Origin: Novosphingobium sp. B1
Lineage (GTDB): Bacteria > Pseudomonadota > Alphaproteobacteria > Sphingomonadales > Sphingomonadaceae
Direction: 5' to 3'
Assembly: GCF_900176395.1 (NCBI RefSeq)
Contig: NZ_FWXL01000001.1
Coordinates: 620,001 to 684,000 of the forward strand
DNA: 64,000 nucleotides
Positions 60,009 through 64,000 of the stretch are shown here, piece after piece. Position 1 is the stretch's first letter; every line of letters begins with the position of its first letter. The notes under the pieces were generated by a model. That model was not told where the DNA came from and made no database searches. It saw nothing but the letters and a program-made list of their open reading frames with translations. The position numbers were made by a program, and so were the translations under genes.

Positions 60009-60622
60009 CCCTCCTGATTCGCTGCCGCGCCGCCGTCTCGGAGATCGCCACACTGTTCGGCGCCCGGCCCGATCCCGATCTCACCTGGTTCCCGACGATC
60101 TGGCCGGGCGAGAAGGCGATTGTCGTGACGAGGGGGACCGAGGGAAGGCATCTGCGCGCGCTGCCCTGGGGCCTGCCGCAAGACCCGATCAGCGAAGCAC
60201 GCGGCGATCGACCACGAACGACGCCGTTTGCGCGCGAGATCGCTGGCGACAGCCGCGCGCCCCTGAGGCTGGACCTGCTGGAGCGTTGCCTGATCACGGT
60301 CGAGGATTTTGCCTATCCGGCAAGCGAAACCGGCCACCGTACCCGCAGCTGGTTCGGACTTTGGGACGTGCCGATCTGCGCCTGGGCAGGCCTGTGTCTG
60401 ACCGATCCTGCAACAGGCGGCTTTGCCGGCCTGCTCACCGCAGCCAATGCGCGCGCGGAGCCGGTCAGCCGGACGATGCCGATCGTGCTGCCGCCAACGC
60501 AATGGGAAGCCTGGTTGGCAGGGGCGGCGCTGCACGCGCTCGACACCGCCTATGACAGCGACGCCTTCTATCTGGAGCGGACGCCGGAGCTCTGGGCGTC
60601 GGGCCGCCTTGATCTGGACTGA
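60005..60622 (+). CDS. SRAP (HMCES/YedK)-fold protein lacking catalytic residues
   Basis: A 205-residue SOS-response-associated-peptidase-like protein. The fold is recognisable from LPWGLPQDP, ERCLITVEDFAYP (normally RCLIPADGFYEW) and SRTMPIVLPPTQWEAWL (normally H-x-RMPVIL). The family catalytic Cys2 is missing (MTLLIRC), the Glu of GFYEW is changed and the His before RMP is replaced by Ser. True SRAP proteins crosslink to abasic sites in single-stranded DNA through Cys2, so this one cannot do so. It may bind DNA as a partner of the co-translated GIY-YIG protein. Confidence 0.72.
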   Translation: MTLLIRCRAAVSEIATLFGARPDPDLTWFPTIWPGEKAIVVTRGTEGRHLRALPWGLPQDPISEARGDRPRTTPFAREIAGDSRAPLRLDLLERCLITVEDFAYPASETGHRTRSWFGLWDVPICAWAGLCLTDPATGGFAGLLTAANARAEPVSRTMPIVLPPTQWEAWLAGAALHALDTAYDSDAFYLERTPELWASGRLDLD

Positions 60623-60623
60623 A

Positions 60624-60944
60624 CCCCAGAATGTCGGGATCGTCGGGCATGAAATCGACCTTGAGGTTTCCGAGCCGCATCCGGCAGATGACGTCATCCT
60701 CTCCCGATACCGTAAAGCCCTTTTTGTTCAGGGTTTTCTGAGGCTGCATCCACTGCGCCATGCCGGTCAGGCCGACGATCAGATCGACATCGTCGGTGGC
60801 CCGCACTTCCTGCAAGGTGATCTCGTCGGTGATGAGGACGGCGGTTGAGCATCCGCCGACGAACACCATCTGCCGGCACAGATCGTCACCCAATGCTTCG
60901 GCGACCGTCTCCAGCATGTCGAGGAGTTCACCTTGAATGCTCAT
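60624..60944 (-). pseudogene. Nucleotidyltransferase toxin-like gene, 3'-truncated
   Basis: About 107 residues of a minimal nucleotidyltransferase of the type IV toxin family: VFVGGCSTAVLITDEITL, then RATDDVDLIVGL (catalytic D-x-D) and GNLKVDFMPDDPDILGF. Normal members continue for about 130 residues; here homology ends at about 60625, at the stop codon of the SRAP gene. The start overlaps the stop of the HTH remnant (ATGA). Inactive by truncation. Confidence 0.72.
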
Positions 60945-61285
60945 GCGTGCGCCATCCGCTGCGCGAACCTGTCCTGAGCGAGATTGGTTTCACGCTGATT
61001 GCCCAGCCTGATGGCATCGACCAGCGCCAGGAATTCGTAAAGTCGCTCATCTTTGAGGGCTGCTTCGGGGACCGATTTGAACAATGGCGTTATTGATAGT
61101 CCTCGCTGCGTCCCTTCCGCGTGAGGCCATATGTGTATATCCGCCCCGGAACTGACGAGCTGCCCTTTGAGCATGGGCGCCGAAAACCCGGTGGCGATGC
61201 CACGTTGCGGTGCGCCCGACTTGGCGGGGAACACGTATTTCAGACTCACCAGCTTGAGCAATATTACGATGTCTTGACTTTTCAT
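60941..61285 (-). pseudogene. HTH antitoxin partner with internal deletion
   Basis: The protein starts MKSQDIVILLKLVSL and then jumps directly to KYVFPAKSGAPQRGIATGF with IHIWPHAEGTQRG, ITPLFKSVPEAA and LYEFLALVDAIRLG. Full-length relatives have roughly 85 further residues, including a winged helix-turn-helix, between the two parts. The reading frame is kept, so a shortened product without the DNA-binding domain could be made. It is the upstream partner of the truncated nucleotidyltransferase. A strong palindrome lies 7 bases upstream. Confidence 0.65.
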
Positions 61286-61291
61286 GGCTCG

Positions 61292-61329
61292 CCTATGTGT
61301 CCTCCATCCCAGGACCGAGGACACATAGG
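61292..61329. promoter_or_regulatory. Perfect 13-bp inverted repeat upstream of the HTH remnant
   Basis: CCTATGTGTCCTC (61292-61304) and GAGGACACATAGG (61317-61329) are exact inverse complements around 12 bases, ending 7 bases before the ATG at 61285. The position is that of an autorepression operator for a toxin-antitoxin pair. It is still perfect although the HTH that presumably bound it is deleted. Confidence 0.6.
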
Positions 61330-61369
61330 AGCTCCAACCCTATATGGTGTCAAAGGGCAAAAACCGTCG

Positions 61370-61445
61370 GCATGAAGCTTGGGATTCAGGCCGCCTTTCG
61401 TGCGTCCGATATGCCGGGGCGGCCTCAGGCTGGAGACTGTCAGCC
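61370..61445 (-). pseudogene. Short IS5-family transposase remnant
   Basis: A minus-strand frame reads RHIGRTKGGLNPKLHADG, similar to the GRTKGGLNSKLHAV stretch near the catalytic core of IS5-type transposases. Only about 20 residues are recognisable, flanked by the nucleotidyltransferase/HTH pair on one side and an AbiEi-like fragment on the other. Too short to be certain. Confidence 0.4.
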
Positions 61446-61528
61446 AAGAGGGGCAGACTTCCGCGAGCCCTAATCTGAAACCAGCTAGGACCAGGAGCGT
61501 AGAAATGAGGCGCCTGGCTGGCATGCAT

Positions 61529-61885
61529 CGTGTCACCGCGCACGAGGATCTTGGCCCGTACGGCATTGGTGATGCCGGGATCGTTGGCGGCAGTCATTCC
61601 GTCGACCAGGACACGGATCTGGTCACGCCGCGCGACGGCGTCGATGACCGCACGTGGGTCCGGGGCACTGTCCTGCCGGGTCAGGCTGTTGAACTGCGGC
61701 CGGTCGTAGAGGCTGCGGTCAATCCGGCGCAGGTCACCCGATTTCGCGAGGCGATGGAGGGTCTTGTCGATGGAATCGCGACCGGCGAGGTCGAGGAAAT
61801 CCGAAAGCGTCCAGACAGTACCGGGCAAGCCACGGCCAGTTCGGTCGAGGATGACCGATTTGAGGCCGGCGGGCGGAGTGGCCAT
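61529..61885 (-). pseudogene. DUF6088/AbiEi-like antitoxin, 3'-truncated
   Basis: The N-terminal 120 residues of a DUF6088-type antitoxin: GLPGTVWTLSDFLDLAGRDS, then IDKTLHRLAKSGDLRRIDRS, LYDRPQFNSL and VLVDGMTAANDPGITNAV. After about residue 117 homology is lost, and the frame runs into the IS5-like remnant with a stop at 61340. Its AbiEii-type partner is absent here. Start ATG 61885 is inferred from where similarity begins. Confidence 0.65.
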
Positions 61886-62063
61886 GTTTGAAATTTGTAT
61901 CGCAATTTCGGACAGAAAGGAGAGTGCGCCGAACGCGCAGGCCTTGGCGGGAGGAGGTTCGCAAGACGCCCCACCCGTTGGCACTACCCGGCCACCGATC
62001 TTGATATAATTCATCATATACGATACGCAATCACTATTAAACCATCATATATGGACCCTTGTT

Positions 62064-62441
62064 ATGGGCTCTCCCAAGATCAGACCAGCCCTCGAAAGGC
62101 TTGGCCAGGACATTCGAAATGCGAGGCTGCGGCGTAGTATCGCGGTCGCAGACCTTGCCGTGCGTGCCGGAACCTCCCCCAGTTCCATTGCGCGGCTCGA
62201 GAAGGGCGACCCGGGGGTTGCTATCGGCACGCTTGCCGATGTGCTGGTCGTTCTCGGGCTTGTCGAGCGGCTGGCCGATCTGATCGATGTCCGCAAGGAT
62301 GAGCTGGGATTGGCTCTGTCAAGCGAGCACCTGCCGCAGCGAGGCAAGTCTTTTGCCACCAGGATGAGAAAGCAAAAGGCTAGGATGGACCTGACGCGAG
62401 TCCGAGATGACGTTGTCGATCCAGACGGTGCATCGTTCTGA
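62064..62441 (+). CDS. hipB: HipB-like XRE antitoxin
   Basis: A 125-residue XRE-type repressor. The HTH RSIAVADLAVRAGTSPSSIARLEKGDPGVAIGTLADVL (in pieces) occupies residues 22-60, with a basic C-terminal tail. It precedes hipA with a TGATG overlap (62439-62443), the standard hipBA layout. It should neutralise HipA and repress the operon. Upstream AT-rich repeats (ATCATATA at 62010 and 62043) may be its operators. Confidence 0.85.
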   Translation: MGSPKIRPALERLGQDIRNARLRRSIAVADLAVRAGTSPSSIARLEKGDPGVAIGTLADVLVVLGLVERLADLIDVRKDELGLALSSEHLPQRGKSFATRMRKQKARMDLTRVRDDVVDPDGASF

Positions 62442-63673
62442 TGGCGGAGTTCCTTGCCCAGGTCGTGCTTGGCGAAAGCCGTGCGCCCGTTGGTCAACTG
62501 CGTTTCACAGCAGCGGGGCCGCGCCAATTCTCGAACTTCGCCTATGATGCGTCCTGGATAGAGAACCCGCGCGCCTTCGCCGTGCAGCCGGATCTCCCCC
62601 TGGAAGGCGGCCCTTTTCATAGATCGGGTCAGCCGGGAAATATGCGCGATGCACTGGCGGGCGTCTTCGCCGATGCCGCGCCGGATAGCTGGGGCCGACG
62701 GCTTCTTGAACGCGCTTACGGCAATGGTCTGAGCGAGTTTGCGTATCTGACGCTGTCCGACGACGCCTGCCGTCAGGGCGCGCTGCGATTTCAGGGCGAG
62801 GATGGAGAGATCATCCGCGGCAAGGCCGGCGACGCCGTGCCCCGCCTCGTCGAGCTCAAAGCGATAACGGCCATTGCCCGCGCCTATGAACAGGGGAAGG
62901 AAATCTCCGCCGAAGAGATGCAGGCGTTGGCGGGCGCGGGCGGTTCCGGCGGCGCCCGGCCCAAGGCCAATGTCCAAGACGGCGATACGCTCTGGCTGGC
63001 CAAATTCACTTCGGTCCACGATCTGCAGCCGATCGAGCGCGTCGAGGTGGCGACGCTTCGGCTGGCCGAGGCTTGCGGCATCCGCACGCCCACCGCCAGA
63101 CTGGAACTCGCCGACACGCCCTTTCCGGTCGCGCTGATCCAGCGGTTCGACCGGCGGGGTAGCGCGCGGATCCCCTATATCTCGGCGCGCACGGCGCTTG
63201 GGAAGACCGGGACGGAGCTTGGCTCCTATACCGAGATCGTCGATTTCATCCGTGTTCATGGCGCCGATCCCAAAGCGGATTTTCGCGAACTTTTTCTGCG
63301 CCTGATTTTCACTATCCTCGTATCGAACAAGGACGATCACCTCAAAAACCATGGCTTCCTCTATGTGGGGGCAGGCCAATGGCGATTGTCGCCCGTGTTC
63401 GACGTGAACCCCGCGCCGGATCGAAATCCGCACCTTGAGACCGCAATTCTGGAGGGCGGAGCGCATGACCGATCGATCGCGCTCGCGCTTGAAGCCTGCG
63501 CGTTCTTCGAGATCCCGACTGAGGAAGCGAGGCAAATCATTCGCGATACCGCCCGGCACATATCGGACGGCTGGCGTGAGGCTCTGCGTCAGGTCGGCGT
63601 GTCAGGGGCATTGGCGCGGGATTACGAACCAGCCTTCGTGAACGCGGAGACGGAGGTTGCGCTGAGAATGTAG
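62441..63673 (+). CDS. hipA: HipA-like serine/threonine kinase toxin
   Basis: A 410-residue HipA-family kinase. Visible elements are the N-terminal LGESRAPVGQLRF, the glycine-rich loop GAGGSGGARPKA, ALIQRFDRRGS, the catalytic LVSNKDDHLKNHGFLY and the metal-binding SPVFDVNP. HipA phosphorylates aminoacyl-tRNA synthetases and causes dormancy. The gene is complete and overlaps hipB. It is the only intact toxin in the rightmost 4 kb, the others being decayed. Confidence 0.9.
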   Translation: MAEFLAQVVLGESRAPVGQLRFTAAGPRQFSNFAYDASWIENPRAFAVQPDLPLEGGPFHRSGQPGNMRDALAGVFADAAPDSWGRRLLERAYGNGLSEFAYLTLSDDACRQGALRFQGEDGEIIRGKAGDAVPRLVELKAITAIARAYEQGKEISAEEMQALAGAGGSGGARPKANVQDGDTLWLAKFTSVHDLQPIERVEVATLRLAEACGIRTPTARLELADTPFPVALIQRFDRRGSARIPYISARTALGKTGTELGSYTEIVDFIRVHGADPKADFRELFLRLIFTILVSNKDDHLKNHGFLYVGAGQWRLSPVFDVNPAPDRNPHLETAILEGGAHDRSIALALEACAFFEIPTEEARQIIRDTARHISDGWREALRQVGVSGALARDYEPAFVNAETEVALRM

Positions 63674-63684
63674 TCAAATTTGAC
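63673..63684. promoter_or_regulatory. Perfect 12-bp palindrome at the hipA stop
   Basis: GTCAAATTTGAC lies at the end of hipA. It is too short and lacks a U-tract for a convincing terminator. It could be an operator for the convergent AbiE-like genes or incidental. Confidence 0.3.
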
Positions 63685-63704
63685 TGATAATGCGTCTATA
63701 TTAT

Positions 63705-63923
63705 TCAGATATGGCGCAAGCCCTTCGACAGCGACGTCCCACCCTTGAACAGCAGCCTGGGGCTGTCCTCGATCCCGTTGAACAGCGCATCGAGCGTCCA
63801 GCAGACCCGGAAATTCTTCTAGACGTTCTGCGGCGGTGCGCCGAGCCGCTGCGCAGTCTCCGCATAGAGGCCCGTGCGGGTGGGCCGGTCAGCGCGCAGG
63901 ACTTCGTCGAAGCCGGCGTTCAT
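63705..63923 (-). pseudogene. AbiEii-like nucleotidyltransferase toxin fragment with internal stop
   Basis: From ATG 63923 the frame reads MNAGFDEVLRADRPTRTGLY, AETAQRLGAPPQNV, then a TAG (63819-63821), then KNFRVCWTLDALFNG and LLFKGGTSLSKGL before a stop. Family members have NVEKDFWVCW here, so TAG probably replaces a Glu codon. Homology ends after GGTSLSKGL, the first catalytic motif; the rest of the toxin is gone. The start overlaps the upstream gene stop (ATGA). Confidence 0.7.
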
Positions 63924-64000
63924 TTGCCGGACGCTTCCGCGACAAGCGGACGGAGCAGCTCCTGCATCCATGCCAGGAGTGTTGACATCCCGTCGGCAAG
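63920..64000 (-). CDS. AbiEi/DUF6088-like antitoxin, C-terminal end only (5' beyond window)
   Basis: The last 26 codons of a minus-strand gene that begins outside the window: LADGMSTLLAWMQELLRPLV and AEASGK. The ending and the ATGA overlap with an AbiEii-like gene fit an AbiEi/DUF6088 antitoxin. Whether the missing part is intact cannot be told. Confidence 0.5.
   Translation of the reverse strand, partial: LADGMSTLLAWMQELLRPLVAEASGK

Noticed and set aside
59732..60697. 321-codon minus-strand frame opposite GIY-YIG and SRAP genes
   Set aside because: Compositional shadow; the plus-strand genes have conserved motifs and an ATGA overlap.
1..64000. CRISPR arrays, rRNA and tRNA genes
   Set aside because: I saw no regularly spaced repeats with unique spacers and no tRNA cloverleaf or rRNA-like sequence. 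A dedicated tRNA and CRISPR scan would be decisive.

Overview
The window looks like a high-GC alphaproteobacterium of the sphingomonad type (Sphingobium/Novosphingobium/Sphingopyxis-like). This is an inference from the combination of a TonB receptor plus P450 catabolic cluster, a FadL/FadD and thiolase/FadB-type beta-oxidation locus, an HWE-type histidine kinase remnant, a holdfast-anchor (hfa) locus and numerous AbiE-type toxin-antitoxin remnants. I see no rRNA, tRNA or CRISPR array.

Positions 1-24,400 form a catabolic island, almost entirely on the minus strand. One operon (7115 down to 1) carries an alpha/beta hydrolase, SDR, cytochrome P450, Rieske ferredoxin, CysJ-like diflavin reductase, TauD-type dioxygenase and another SDR. 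A LuxR-type regulator (7267-8211, plus) separates it from a second, longer minus-strand series (24354 down to 8281): [2Fe-2S] ferredoxin, ferredoxin reductase, TonB-dependent receptor, two SDRs, SRPBCC protein, ecdysteroid-kinase-like phosphotransferase, SDR, second P450, Gfo/Idh/MocA protein, NTF2-like protein, CaiB-type CoA transferase, HMG-CoA-lyase-like enzyme, LeuC/LeuD-type dehydratase and a VOC protein. Many of these overlap by ATGA and are probably translationally coupled. The layout suggests uptake, oxidation and acyl-CoA cleavage of a hydrophobic compound that I cannot identify.

Positions 24,490-37,550 hold an IS6-family element (25069-25896) flanked by a truncated pccB and a broken nitronate monooxygenase gene, then the beta-oxidation operon (thiolase, HAD/enoyl-CoA hydratase fusion, acyl-CoA dehydrogenase) facing an opposite-strand DUF3422 / DUF2147 / fadL / fadD / MerR series. 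Two near-identical operator-like sites (31892 and 33489) link the two series to a probable common regulator, plausibly the MerR protein.

Positions 37,570-42,000 are a graveyard of mobile-element and plasmid genes: frameshifted HWE kinase, broken IS66 genes, truncated ardC, frameshifted parB and a HEPN-like fragment.

Positions 42,084-54,132 are an integrase-led defence island, the most interesting part. After a P4-type tyrosine integrase come a divergent regulator/PIN pair (XRE-ImmA/IrrE fusion plus PIN protein), a CBASS operon (CD-NTase, stand-alone E2, HNH-SAVED effector) extended by a DUF2235 membrane hydrolase and an exported NUC1 nuclease, then a 107-bp direct repeat of the integrase 3' end, and then a convergent ietAS pair (subtilase plus AAA ATPase). 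The XRE-ImmA fusion is the likely CapH/CapP-like controller, with palindromic sites in the divergent promoter.

Positions 54,300-59,400 hold hfaD, hfaB and hfaA (holdfast anchoring). Positions 59,500-64,000 hold a GIY-YIG (DUF123) gene coupled to a catalytically degenerate SRAP-family gene, then decayed nucleotidyltransferase/HTH and AbiE-type pairs surrounding an apparently intact hipBA module.
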